From Actinomycetes bacterium (GTDB lineage: Bacteria; Actinomycetota; Coriobacteriia; Anaerosomatales; JAJZPX01), in assembly GCA_021811025.1 (NCBI GenBank), contig JAJZPX010000022.1, positions 1 to 13,738 of the forward strand: a stretch of DNA of 13,738 nt. Direction: 5' to 3'. Made by a program: the position numbers and the translations under genes. The notes below the pieces were generated by a model. That model was not told the origin of the DNA and made no database searches. It saw only the letters and a program-made list of their open reading frames with translations. Below are positions 1 to 7,921 of this stretch, one piece after another; the first letter of the stretch is position 1, and the number at the start of each line of letters is the position of its first letter.

Positions 1-95
1 CCTGCGCTAGGCCGTCGCGCGGAGTGCTTGCGCCGCGGGGCTTCGACCGCGCATCATTTCCTCGACTCTCCATCTCCTCTCGAACGGAGCGCGCG

Positions 96-383
96 GTGGC
101 CTCGTCAAGACCCGTCCGGCAGATACTCACCGTGGTCATGGACCTCCTCGTCATCGTGGCGGTGATCCTGGTGTTCCGCGTCGTGGTCGGGTTCTTCGGC
201 GCTCTGGCGAGCGAGGCGTGGGGCAAGAGCGTGCTCGCGGCGACGCGGCCGATCGTCCTGCCGCTCAACCTGAAGGCGATAGCGACTCCGTACGGCGGCG
301 CGTTCGACGTCGACGCGTCGATCACCGTGCTCGCACTCCTCGTCGTCGAGTGGGCGCTCGGCATCGCGCGCCGCGCGTCGTAG
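96..383 (+). CDS. YggT-like small integral membrane protein
   Basis: This gene encodes a protein of about 95 residues with two hydrophobic segments, roughly residues 13-36 and 76-91. A polar loop between them contains ATRPIVLPLN and then FDVDAS. That layout (helix, Pro-rich 'dP..rP' stretch, 'giDlS'-like motif, helix) resembles the YggT family, whose role is poorly defined and sometimes linked to osmotic tolerance or the division and cell-envelope neighbourhood. I chose the GTG at 96 because GGAG at 86-89 lies six bases upstream. The longer reading from GTG 24 adds an Arg/Ser-rich leader without a well-spaced ribosome-binding site. The stop is ten bases before pilB, so the two are probably cotranscribed. 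The family call rests on pattern only. The upstream 95 bases are less GC-rich and show no gene I can support. Confidence 0.55.
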   Translation: MASSRPVRQILTVVMDLLVIVAVILVFRVVVGFFGALASEAWGKSVLAATRPIVLPLNLKAIATPYGGAFDVDASITVLALLVVEWALGIARRAS

Positions 384-393
384 GGCGGGACGG

Positions 394-2064
394 ATGATCG
401 AGTACCGTCACGAGCGGCTCGGCGAGGTGCTCGTTCGCGCGGGGTTGATCACGCCCGAGCAGCTCGACGAGGTTCTCGAGGTGCAGCGCCGCAGCGGCGG
501 CAAGCTCGGGGAGGTCCTCGTCCGAGGGTTGTTCGTGTCCGAGGAGCAGCTCGGCCAGTCGCTCGCGGAGCAGAAGGGCCTGCCGTTCGTGAACCTCGCC
601 GACGTCACCATCGATCGCGAGGTCGCCGCACGGATCCCGGACCGCGTCGCCCGGCTCCGCCGCATCATCCCCCTGCGCGTCGAGGACGGCCGGCTCGTGC
701 TCGCCATGGCGGACCCGCTCGACATCGAGGCGATCGACGACGCGCGCGCCCGCACCGGCCTGGAGGTGCGGCCCGTCGTCGCCACGCAGTCGCAGATCGC
801 CCACGCGGTGGAGAAGTACGTGGCCTCCGCGGACGCGTGGGCGGTGGTGGTCGACGAGGCCGAGGCGCACGACGACGAGGCGGACGCGCCGATCTCGGTC
901 CTTGAGGACGTGCCGATCGTGAGGCTCGTGAACCAGCTGATCAGGGAGGCCGTGGTCGACCGCGCGAGCGACATACACCTCGAGCCCAGCGAGCACGGAG
1001 TGCGCGTGCGGTACCGGGTGGACGGCGTGCTGTTCGAGGTGATGCGCCTGCCTCGCAACACGCGCAAGGGCATCACGAACCGCATCAAGATCATGGCGGA
1101 CATGGACATCGCCGAGAAGCGCCGCCCGCAGGACGGCCGGATCCAGCTCGCCATCGAGGGCAGGGCGGTCGACATGCGCGTGGCCTGCCTGCCGACGCCC
1201 CTCGGCGAGGCCATCACCATCCGGCTCCTTAACCAGGGCCTCACGTTCCACTCGCTCGAGGACCTCGGCATGACGCCGGACCAGCTCGTGCAGATGGAGC
1301 GCTTCCTCGGCCGGCCGTACGGCGCGCTGCTGCTCGCCGGGCCCACCGGGTCGGGGAAGTCGACCACGCTGTACGCGTCGCTCAAGCGCCTGAACACCAC
1401 GCAGCGCAAGATCATCACGGTCGAGGACCCCGTGGAGTACCAGATGGACGGCCTGACCCAGATCGCCGTGAACGCGAAGGGCGGCGTGACGTTCGCGAGC
1501 GCCCTTCGGTCGATCCTGCGGTCGGACCCCGACGTCGTGATGATCGGGGAGATGCGCGATCCGGAGACCGCCGAGATCGGCATCCAGGCGGCGCTCACCG
1601 GGCACCTCGTGCTGTCGTCGATCCACACGAACGACGCTCCGGCGGCGCTCACGCGGCTCGTTGACATGGACGTGGCCCCGTACATCATCTCCTCGGCCGT
1701 CATCGGGGTCGTGGGGCAGCGGCTCGCGCGGCGGTTGTGCAGGCGCTGCCGGAAGCCCGTGAGCCTTCCGCCCGACGTGCTCGTGAGGGCCGGCTTCACG
1801 GCCGAGGAGGCCGCCAACGTGACGACATACGGGCCCGTCGGGTGCCAGGAGTGCTTTCAGACGGGGTACCGCGGGCGCGTCGGCCTGTTCGAGATGATGG
1901 AGATCGACGAGGACATCAGGCGGCTCTTCCTGCACGAGGCGCCGCTCGACCAGATCCGCGAGGCCGCCGGCGCGCGGGGGATGCGCACGCTGGTGCGCGA
2001 CGCGCTCGACAAGGTCGCGACCGGGGAGACGAGCCTCGAAGAGATAGCGCGCGTCATCATCTAG
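394..2064 (+). CDS. pilB: PilB/GspE-family type IV pilus (type II secretion) assembly ATPase
   Basis: A hexameric cytoplasmic motor ATPase of 556 residues that powers pilus polymerisation or type II secretion. Residues 8-60 form an N-terminal MshEN/T2SSE_N module made of two 24-residue repeats. The ATPase core has Walker A GPTGSGKST at 316-324, the Asp box TVEDPVE at 342-348, the Walker B region DVVMIGEMRD at 380-389 with E386, and the His box with HTND. The family's tetracysteine zinc site is present (C449/C452 and C484/C487), typical of PilB/GspE and absent from the retraction ATPase PilT. The length matches single-MshEN PilB proteins. The ATG at 394 follows GGGCGGGA. No pilC, pilT, pilin or prepilin peptidase gene is in the window; the next gene is deoB, 14 bases on. 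Assignment to PilB rather than GspE or MshE is by overall resemblance. Confidence 0.9.
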   Translation: MIEYRHERLGEVLVRAGLITPEQLDEVLEVQRRSGGKLGEVLVRGLFVSEEQLGQSLAEQKGLPFVNLADVTIDREVAARIPDRVARLRRIIPLRVEDGRLVLAMADPLDIEAIDDARARTGLEVRPVVATQSQIAHAVEKYVASADAWAVVVDEAEAHDDEADAPISVLEDVPIVRLVNQLIREAVVDRASDIHLEPSEHGVRVRYRVDGVLFEVMRLPRNTRKGITNRIKIMADMDIAEKRRPQDGRIQLAIEGRAVDMRVACLPTPLGEAITIRLLNQGLTFHSLEDLGMTPDQLVQMERFLGRPYGALLLAGPTGSGKSTTLYASLKRLNTTQRKIITVEDPVEYQMDGLTQIAVNAKGGVTFASALRSILRSDPDVVMIGEMRDPETAEIGIQAALTGHLVLSSIHTNDAPAALTRLVDMDVAPYIISSAVIGVVGQRLARRLCRRCRKPVSLPPDVLVRAGFTAEEAANVTTYGPVGCQECFQTGYRGRVGLFEMMEIDEDIRRLFLHEAPLDQIREAAGARGMRTLVRDALDKVATGETSLEEIARVII

Positions 2065-2078
2065 AGGGAGGGGCGGCA

Positions 2079-3275
2079 ATGGTGCGTACCCGGGAGCCCC
2101 GGGCGATCGTGGTCGTGCTCGACAGCGTTGGGTGCGGCGCCCTGCCCGACGCGGCCGAGTACGGCGACGCGGGGTCCGACACCCTGCGGCACACGGCCGA
2201 GGCGGCCGGCGGGCTCGCGATGCCGAACCTCGGCGCGATGGGGCTCGGCAACCTCGGCCGGATCGCCGGCGTGCCGCCGACTGACTCGCCTTCAGCTTCG
2301 TGGGGCCGCTGCGCCGAGCTCTCGAAGGGCAAGGACACGACGACCGGCCACTGGGAGATGATGGGCGTCGTGCTCGACCGCCCGTTCCCGACGTACCCTC
2401 ACGGGTTCCCGCTCGAGATCATGGACGAGTTCGAGCGCCGGACCGGGCTGGGCTGGCTGGGGAACAAGCCGGCGAGCGGGACCGAGATCATCCAGGAGCT
2501 GGGCGCCGAGCACGTCCGGACCGGCAGGCCGATCGTGTACACCTCGGCCGACTCCGTCTTCCAGATCGCGGCGCACGAGGACGTCATCCCGATCGAGGCG
2601 CTCTACCGGATCGCCGCGAGCGCGCGAGAGATGCTGACCGGCGACCACCCCGTCGGGCGCGTCATCGCTCGGCCGTTCGTGGGGCCCGACGAGAACGGGC
2701 GGTACGTGCGCACGCACAGGAGGCGCGACTTCGCGATCGAGCCGTTCGAGCCCACCGTGCTCGACGTCCTGACGCAGCGATGCGTGAGCTGCTGGGGCGT
2801 CGGCAAGATCGGCGAGATCTTCGCGTGGCAAGGCGTCTGCGAGTCGCCGCACGTGACCGACAACATGGACGGCTTCACAAAGCTCGTCGAGCGGGTCCGC
2901 GGACCCGAGGGCGGCCTCGTGTTCGCCAACCTCGTCGACTTCGACATGGTGTGGGGCCACCGCAACGACGCGACCGGCTACGCCCGCGGGCTCGAGGCCG
3001 TCGACGCGAGGATGCCCGAGCTGCTGGAGGCGATGGTGGACGGCGACCTGCTCGTCATCACCGCCGACCACGGCTGCGACCCGACGACCGCCTCGACCGA
3101 CCACAGCCGCGAATACGTGCCGCTCTTGGCGAAGATCAAGGGCGTCGAGGCGGGGGTGGCGCTCGGCACTCGACGCACGTTCGCCGACGTCGGCGCGACC
3201 GTGCTCGACTTCTACCGCCTCGGGGGGCTCTGCGCCCGCGGGACGAGCTTCCTCGCGGAGGTGCGCGGGGCGTGA
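2079..3275 (+). CDS. deoB: Phosphopentomutase
   Basis: Cytosolic Mn-dependent enzyme interconverting (deoxy)ribose-1-phosphate and (deoxy)ribose-5-phosphate, linking nucleoside breakdown to central metabolism. The protein is 398 residues, normal for the family. Alkaline-phosphatase-superfamily metal ligands are in place: D15 in VVLDSVGCG, D289 and H294 in VDFDMVWGH, D330/H331 in TADHGCD, and H342 in TDHSREY. The phosphorylatable threonine region is KDTTTGHWE at 85-93. The ATG at 2079 is preceded by GAGGGAGGGG and gives exactly the family N-terminus; the reading frame stays open upstream but only as an overlap inside pilB. The stop codon overlaps the GTG of the next gene by four bases, implying translational coupling with the phosphorylase that supplies its substrate. 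Confidence 0.96.
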   Translation: MVRTREPRAIVVVLDSVGCGALPDAAEYGDAGSDTLRHTAEAAGGLAMPNLGAMGLGNLGRIAGVPPTDSPSASWGRCAELSKGKDTTTGHWEMMGVVLDRPFPTYPHGFPLEIMDEFERRTGLGWLGNKPASGTEIIQELGAEHVRTGRPIVYTSADSVFQIAAHEDVIPIEALYRIAASAREMLTGDHPVGRVIARPFVGPDENGRYVRTHRRRDFAIEPFEPTVLDVLTQRCVSCWGVGKIGEIFAWQGVCESPHVTDNMDGFTKLVERVRGPEGGLVFANLVDFDMVWGHRNDATGYARGLEAVDARMPELLEAMVDGDLLVITADHGCDPTTASTDHSREYVPLLAKIKGVEAGVALGTRRTFADVGATVLDFYRLGGLCARGTSFLAEVRGA

Positions 3276-4540
3276 GGACGCCGGAGGAGCTCATCGAGCT
3301 CAAGCGCGACGGCGGCAAGCACTCGGCCGAGGAACTGGCGCGGCTGGTGCGGGCGTTCGTCTCGGGAGAAATGCCGGACTACCAGATGTCGGCGTGGCTG
3401 ATGTCGGCGTACATTCGCGGGCTCGACGCCGAGGAGACCGTGTGGCTGACGGACGCGATGGCGCGCTCGGGCCGCGTGCTCGACCTGTCCGCGATCCCCG
3501 GCGTCAAGGTCGACAAGCACTCGACCGGGGGCGTCGGCGACAAGACCACGATCGCGCTGGTGCCGATGGTCGCCGCGTGCGGCGTGCCGGTGGCCAAGAT
3601 GTCCGGCCGCGGCCTGGGGCACACCGGCGGCACGCTCGACAAGCTCGAGTCGATCCCCGGGTTCCGCGTGGAGATGTCGCCCGAGGCGTTCGCGGTCCAG
3701 GTGCGCGACGCGGGCTGCGCGGTCGTCGCGCAGAGCGCGGACGTCGACCCCGCGGACAAGCTGATGTACGCGCTGCGCGACGTCACCGGGACCGTGCCCT
3801 CGGTGCCGCTCATCGTGGGGAGCATCATCTCCAAGAAGGTCGCCGGCGGCGCGGACGCCATCGTGCTGGACGTGAAGGCCGGCTCCGGCGCGTTCATGAA
3901 GACGCAGGCCGAGGCGCGGCACCTCGCGGACGAGCTCGTGCGCGTGGGCGAGGCGCTCGGCAAGCGCGTCACGGCCGTGCTCACCGACATGGACCAGCCG
4001 CTCGGCCGAGCCGTCGGCAACGCGCTCGAGGTGCGCGAGGCGATCGAGGTGCTGCGCGGCGAGGGGCCGCCCGACCTCGTCGAGGAGTGCATGCTGCTCG
4101 GCGCGAAGATGCTGGTGCTCGGCGGCCGGGCGTGCGACGAGGACGAGGGGCGGATCCATCTCGCGGAGGCGGTGCAGGACGGCCGCGCCCTGGCCGCGTG
4201 CCGCGCGTGGGTGGCGGCGCAGGGAGGCGACGAGCGAGTCGTCGACGATCCCTCGCGGCTGGCGGTGGCCGCACGGGCCCGCGAGCTGCGCGCGCCCGGG
4301 GACGGCGCGATCGCCGGCTTCGACGCGGAGGGCGTCGGCCGCGCGGCCATGGCGCTGGGCGCGGGCCGCGCGACGGCCGAGGACGCGATCGACCACGGCG
4401 CCGGCATCGTCTTGCACGCCAAGCGCGGAGACGCGGTCTCCGCCGGCGACAGCGTCGCGACGATGTTCGCGGCCTCCGAGCGGCTGCTGGACGCAGGCGA
4501 GGAGCGGCTCGCCGCGGCGGTCGTGTACGCGCAGGGGTAG
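3272..4540 (+). CDS. Pyrimidine-nucleoside / thymidine phosphorylase
   Basis: Phosphorolyses pyrimidine nucleosides to the free base and (deoxy)ribose-1-phosphate, which DeoB then isomerises. The 422-residue protein has the helical N-terminal domain, then the phosphate-binding segment KVDKHSTGGVGDK at 79-91 and the family signature SGRGLGHTGGTLDKLES at 111-127. These are followed by the conserved YALRDVTGTVPS and the KAGSGAFMK glycine-rich segment. The C-terminal alpha/beta domain is complete. The GTG start at 3272 overlaps the deoB stop (GTGA). An earlier in-frame start would lie wholly inside deoB and give non-homologous sequence. I cannot separate DeoA (thymidine-specific) from Pdp (uridine and thymidine) by eye; Pdp is the commoner type in Gram-positive lineages. 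Confidence 0.94.
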   Translation: MRTPEELIELKRDGGKHSAEELARLVRAFVSGEMPDYQMSAWLMSAYIRGLDAEETVWLTDAMARSGRVLDLSAIPGVKVDKHSTGGVGDKTTIALVPMVAACGVPVAKMSGRGLGHTGGTLDKLESIPGFRVEMSPEAFAVQVRDAGCAVVAQSADVDPADKLMYALRDVTGTVPSVPLIVGSIISKKVAGGADAIVLDVKAGSGAFMKTQAEARHLADELVRVGEALGKRVTAVLTDMDQPLGRAVGNALEVREAIEVLRGEGPPDLVEECMLLGAKMLVLGGRACDEDEGRIHLAEAVQDGRALAACRAWVAAQGGDERVVDDPSRLAVAARARELRAPGDGAIAGFDAEGVGRAAMALGAGRATAEDAIDHGAGIVLHAKRGDAVSAGDSVATMFAASERLLDAGEERLAAAVVYAQG

Positions 4541-4549
4541 GTTCCTCGC

Positions 4550-7210
4550 ATGCAGATAGCCGTAGGACACGCCAATCCCGACTTCGACGCGTACGCGGCC
4601 TCGGTCGCCGCGACGAAGGTCTTCCCCGGCGCGTTCGCGGTATTCCTCGGCAGCAACAACGCGAACGTGCGCGACTTCCACAACCTGCACGCCGACCTGC
4701 TCGACTTCGTGGAGCTCAAGACGCTCGATCTCGGCGCGGTGGACCGCCTCATCATGTGCGACACGCGCGACCCGGGGCGCATCGGCGAGCTCGGCAAGCT
4801 GGCGCCGGACCCGCGCGTCGACGTCGTGATCTACGATCACCACCCGCCGATGGAGGGCGACCTCGGCCGGGGCGACGACCGCTCGATGCCTGTCGGCGCC
4901 TGCACGTCGATCCTCGTCCACGCCATCCGCGACCGCGGCATCGCGCTCACGCCGCTCGAGGCGTCGGTGATGCTGCTCGGCATCCACGAGGACACCGGCT
5001 CGCTCACGTACCCCGGCACCACGCCGTACGACGCGGACGCGGTGGCGTTCCTCATGGCGTCCGGAGGCGACCTCGAGGTCGTCGACCGCTTCCTCGTGCG
5101 GACGCTCAACGCGCAGCAACGCGCGCTGCTCGAGGCGCTGATCGCGACGCTGAGGATGTGGGATGTCAACGGGCAGCAGGTCGCGGTGGGCTCGGCCGAG
5201 GTGGGGGAGTACGTGGACTCGGCGAGCGTGGTGACGCACTACCTGTCCGAGGACCTCGGGCACAACGTCGCCGTCGCGGTCATGCGGATGCCGGAGAGGA
5301 TCCAGGTCGTCGGCCGAAGCCGGTTGGCCGGCGTCGACATCGGTGAGGTCATGAGGCACCTCGGCGGCGGAGGGCACCCGCAGGCGGCCTCGGCCGCCTT
5401 GAAGTGCGCGACGATCGAGGAAGCGCTGGCTTCAGTGCGCAAGGCGCTGGAGGCCGAGGTGCGGCCGCCGCTACGCGCGGCGGACATCGCGAGCTCGCCC
5501 GTGAGGACGGTGAGCTCGGGCACCTCCATGCGCGACGCGGGGCAGCTCATGAACCGCTGGGGGCACGGCGGGCTGCCGGTGGTCGATGACGGTCGCGTGA
5601 GAGGCGTCGTCACGCGCAAGGACGTCGACAAGGCGGTCCGCCACGGGCTCGAGCACGCGCCGGTGAAGGGCTTCATGGCGCGCGAGGTCATCACCGTGGG
5701 TCCCTCGGCCGACCTCACCACGATCGAGCGCCTCCTCACGCGCGAGGGGATCGGCAGGCTGCCGGTGCTGGAGGACGGGAGGCTCGTCGGGATCGTGACG
5801 CGCAAGGACCTGCTGCGAGCGGAGCACGGCGACGCGTACCTCGACCGAGGGCTGACGCAGGTCCGAGGCGCCGCGTCGCAGCGGTTCCTCGACGGCTTCG
5901 AGCACCTGCTGCCCGCTGGCGCTCGCGCGGCGATCGGAGTGCTCGGGACGCTCGCGCAGGAGCACGGCGTGCGCGCGCACCTCGTCGGGGGGTTCGTGCG
6001 GGACATGATCCTCGGGCGGGCGAACCTGGACGTCGACGTGGTGGTCGAGGGTGACGGCGTCGCGTTCGCGGAGGCGGCGGCCGAGCGGCTCGGCGTCAAG
6101 GTGCGCGTGCACCGGCGGTTCGGGACGGCGGTGCTCGTGCTGGGACGGGACGTGCACGTCGACGTGACGAGCGCGCGGACGGAGTACTACACCCGGCCCG
6201 GGGCGCTTCCGACCGTCGAGCGATCGAGCCTTCGGCAGGACCTCTTCCGCCGGGACTTCACGATCAACGCGATGGCCGCGTGCATCGACCCGGACTGCCT
6301 GGGGGCGATCGCGGACCCGTTCGGCGGCCTGCGCGACCTCGAGCGCGGGGTCGTGCGCGTGCTGCACTCGCTGAGCTTCGTCGAGGACCCCACGCGGGTG
6401 TTCCGGGCGGCGCGCTTCGAGCAGCGCTACGGGTTCGCGCTCGACCCGTCCACCGAGCACCTCGCGCGGCAGGCGGTTGAGCTCGGGATGCTCGGCGAGA
6501 TCTCGGGCGCCCGCATACGCGAGGAGCTGATCGCGATACTCGACGAGGAGCCGGCGCTGCCCGCCCTCGCGCGGCTCGCGGACCTAGGCGCGCTCGCGGC
6601 GCTCGGGCCCGATGGGATGGACGTCGGACGCGCGCTGGCGGAGCTTCGGGCGGTCGAAGACGCGCTGCCTCGCCTGCGCGACGTCCTTCCGGGCGCTCCG
6701 AGCCACCGGGTCGCGCTGCTGATCCCGCTCGTGGCCGGGAGCGCGCCGGGGGCGGTCGAGCGCTGGGTGCGCCGCCTGAGGCTCCCTCGCGTCTACCTCG
6801 ACGCGATGCTCGCGGTGGTCACGCGCGGGCGGACGACCGCGCGAACCCTGGCCGAGCGCCGCGGCATGCGCGACAGCCGGCTCCGCACGCTGCTGGATCC
6901 GCTGCCGTCCGAGGCGCTCGCGTACCTCTTCGCCACCGGCGACGGCGAGGCGCGCGCGAGGATCGAGCGCTACGGGACGGAGGTCGCGCGCGTGCGGCTC
7001 GAGGTCAGCGGGGACGACCTGCGGGATATAGGCGTGCCTCCCGGGCCGGCGTACTCTGCTATCCTGTCCCGAGTGCTGGCGGACCGCATCGACGGCAAGG
7101 TGGCGGGACGCGACGCCGAGCTGGCCGAGCTGCGCCGGCTCGCCGGGCGCGCGGGCGAGACCGGCGGGCGCGGCGAAGGCGACGAGGCAGACACCGACGC
7201 CGACTCCTGA
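4550..7210 (+). CDS. DHH phosphoesterase - CBS pair - tRNA nucleotidyltransferase/poly(A) polymerase fusion (probable A-adding enzyme)
   Basis: An 886-residue three-part protein. Residues 1-300 form a DHH/DHHA1 phosphoesterase with its metal motifs intact: GHANPDFDA at 6-14, D71, DHH at 96-98, HEDTG at 146-150, and the DHHA1 loop GGGGHPQAA at 272-280. Residues about 312-425 hold two CBS repeats, each ending in GVVTRKD or GIVTRKD. From about 470 there is a class II nucleotidyltransferase head: LVGGFVRDMILG at 478-489, catalytic D494 and D496, RRDFTINAMA at 567-576, and EDPTRVFRAARF from 612. The tail carries GVPPGP, as in the long bacterial enzymes. Related fusions include A-adding enzymes that finish the tRNA CCA end after a separate CC-adding enzyme, so this is the likelier role than full CCA addition. 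The ATG at 4550 follows GGGGTAGG nine bases after the phosphorylase stop. Confidence 0.88.
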   Translation: MQIAVGHANPDFDAYAASVAATKVFPGAFAVFLGSNNANVRDFHNLHADLLDFVELKTLDLGAVDRLIMCDTRDPGRIGELGKLAPDPRVDVVIYDHHPPMEGDLGRGDDRSMPVGACTSILVHAIRDRGIALTPLEASVMLLGIHEDTGSLTYPGTTPYDADAVAFLMASGGDLEVVDRFLVRTLNAQQRALLEALIATLRMWDVNGQQVAVGSAEVGEYVDSASVVTHYLSEDLGHNVAVAVMRMPERIQVVGRSRLAGVDIGEVMRHLGGGGHPQAASAALKCATIEEALASVRKALEAEVRPPLRAADIASSPVRTVSSGTSMRDAGQLMNRWGHGGLPVVDDGRVRGVVTRKDVDKAVRHGLEHAPVKGFMAREVITVGPSADLTTIERLLTREGIGRLPVLEDGRLVGIVTRKDLLRAEHGDAYLDRGLTQVRGAASQRFLDGFEHLLPAGARAAIGVLGTLAQEHGVRAHLVGGFVRDMILGRANLDVDVVVEGDGVAFAEAAAERLGVKVRVHRRFGTAVLVLGRDVHVDVTSARTEYYTRPGALPTVERSSLRQDLFRRDFTINAMAACIDPDCLGAIADPFGGLRDLERGVVRVLHSLSFVEDPTRVFRAARFEQRYGFALDPSTEHLARQAVELGMLGEISGARIREELIAILDEEPALPALARLADLGALAALGPDGMDVGRALAELRAVEDALPRLRDVLPGAPSHRVALLIPLVAGSAPGAVERWVRRLRLPRVYLDAMLAVVTRGRTTARTLAERRGMRDSRLRTLLDPLPSEALAYLFATGDGEARARIERYGTEVARVRLEVSGDDLRDIGVPPGPAYSAILSRVLADRIDGKVAGRDAELAELRRLAGRAGETGGRGEGDEADTDADS

Positions 7211-7222
7211 AGAAGGGACGGG

Positions 7223-7870
7223 ATGGCGCAGCTGACGGCCCTGCTGGGCTACTTCATGAGGTTCCTGTTCATCCTGCCCGCGATCATCCTTCACGAGATC
7301 GCGCACGGCTACGCTGCGTATCTCCTGGGCGATCCCACGGCACGCAACGCCGGGCGCCTCAGCCTCAACCCTCTCCGTCACATCGACCCGTTCGGGACGA
7401 TCCTGCTGCCCGCGCTGCTGGTGCTCGCCAACTTCCCAGGCTTCGGCTACGCGAAGCCGGTCCCGATCAACCCGCGGTACTTCAGCGACTTCCGCAGGGG
7501 CATGCTGCTGACGGGCCTCGCCGGTCCGGCCACGAACCTCGCGCTCGCCGTCGTCTCGGGCCTCGCCGTGCGATTCTTCGGGACGGCGCTGCTCGCTATG
7601 GGCTCGGCGGGCGCGATCGCAGCGAACCTCCTCTACTACTTCGCGACGATCAACCTCGTGCTGCTGTTCTTCAACCTCATCCCGATCCCGCCGTTCGACG
7701 GATCCCGCGTGCTGCCGATCTTCCTGTCCGACCGCGCGTTAAGGGTGTACGCGCAGGTCGAGCAGTACGGGTTCATCATCATCTTCGCGCTCGTGTTCCT
7801 GTTCCAGGGCATCGTGCAGGCGTACTTCGCCGTCACGGTGGACCCTCTGCTGCGGCTCATCGCAGGCTGA
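7223..7870 (+). CDS. Site-2 protease family (M50) membrane metalloprotease
   Basis: A 215-residue polytopic membrane protein of the short M50/S2P group, predicted to cut substrates within the membrane. The zinc motif HEIAH lies at residues 24-28 in the first hydrophobic segment. NPLRHIDPFGT follows at about 49-59, and the third ligand region NLIPIPPFDGSR is at 151-162 with D159. Hydrophobic stretches cover about 10-36, 55-72, 95-120, 130-153 and 183-203. There is no PDZ domain, unlike RseP. The ATG at 7223 is preceded by AAGGGACGGG, 12 bases after the fusion gene's stop. Codon 173 is TTA, the only in-frame TTA I found in the window by eye. The substrate is unknown. This small S2P commonly sits beside trpS and scpAB, which says little about its target. 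Confidence 0.9.
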   Translation: MAQLTALLGYFMRFLFILPAIILHEIAHGYAAYLLGDPTARNAGRLSLNPLRHIDPFGTILLPALLVLANFPGFGYAKPVPINPRYFSDFRRGMLLTGLAGPATNLALAVVSGLAVRFFGTALLAMGSAGAIAANLLYYFATINLVLLFFNLIPIPPFDGSRVLPIFLSDRALRVYAQVEQYGFIIIFALVFLFQGIVQAYFAVTVDPLLRLIAG

Positions 7871-7914
7871 GGCGGACGGCCGGAGCCCGGCACGTTGCCG
7901 CCCGGCGCGTACGC

Positions 7915-7920
7915 TATACT
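7915..7920 (+). promoter_or_regulatory. Candidate -10 element of the trpS-scpA-scpB-rluB promoter
   Basis: TATACT is one of the few AT-rich hexamers in this GC-rich gap. It lies 45 bases after the protease stop and 120 bases before trpS. TTGCCG at 7895-7900 resembles a -35 box but is only 14 bases away, shorter than usual, so the -35 is uncertain. Initiation would fall near 7926-7928, at the start of the inverted repeat described next. No transcript data are available. Confidence 0.5.
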
Positions 7921-7921
7921 C

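Noticed and set aside
24..95. N-terminal extension of the YggT-like gene from GTG 24
   Set aside because: The extra 24 residues are Arg/Ser-rich and the GTG lacks a properly spaced ribosome-binding site. GTG 96 has GGAG six bases upstream and gives a family-sized product.
322..2079. Minus-strand open frame of 585 codons opposite pilB
   Set aside because: Same GC-driven shadow pattern with no recognisable motif, while the plus-strand gene carries all PilB motifs.
3394..5346. Plus-strand out-of-frame open frame of 650 codons
   Set aside because: It overlaps the phosphorylase and DHH-CBS fusion in another frame and is almost entirely Arg/Gly/Ala, typical of a +1 reading of GC-rich codons.
3212..5377. 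Minus-strand open frame of 721 codons opposite the phosphorylase and fusion genes
   Set aside because: Antisense shadow of two genes with clear catalytic motifs. The translation is low-complexity Arg/His/Val/Leu-rich and matches nothing I recognise.
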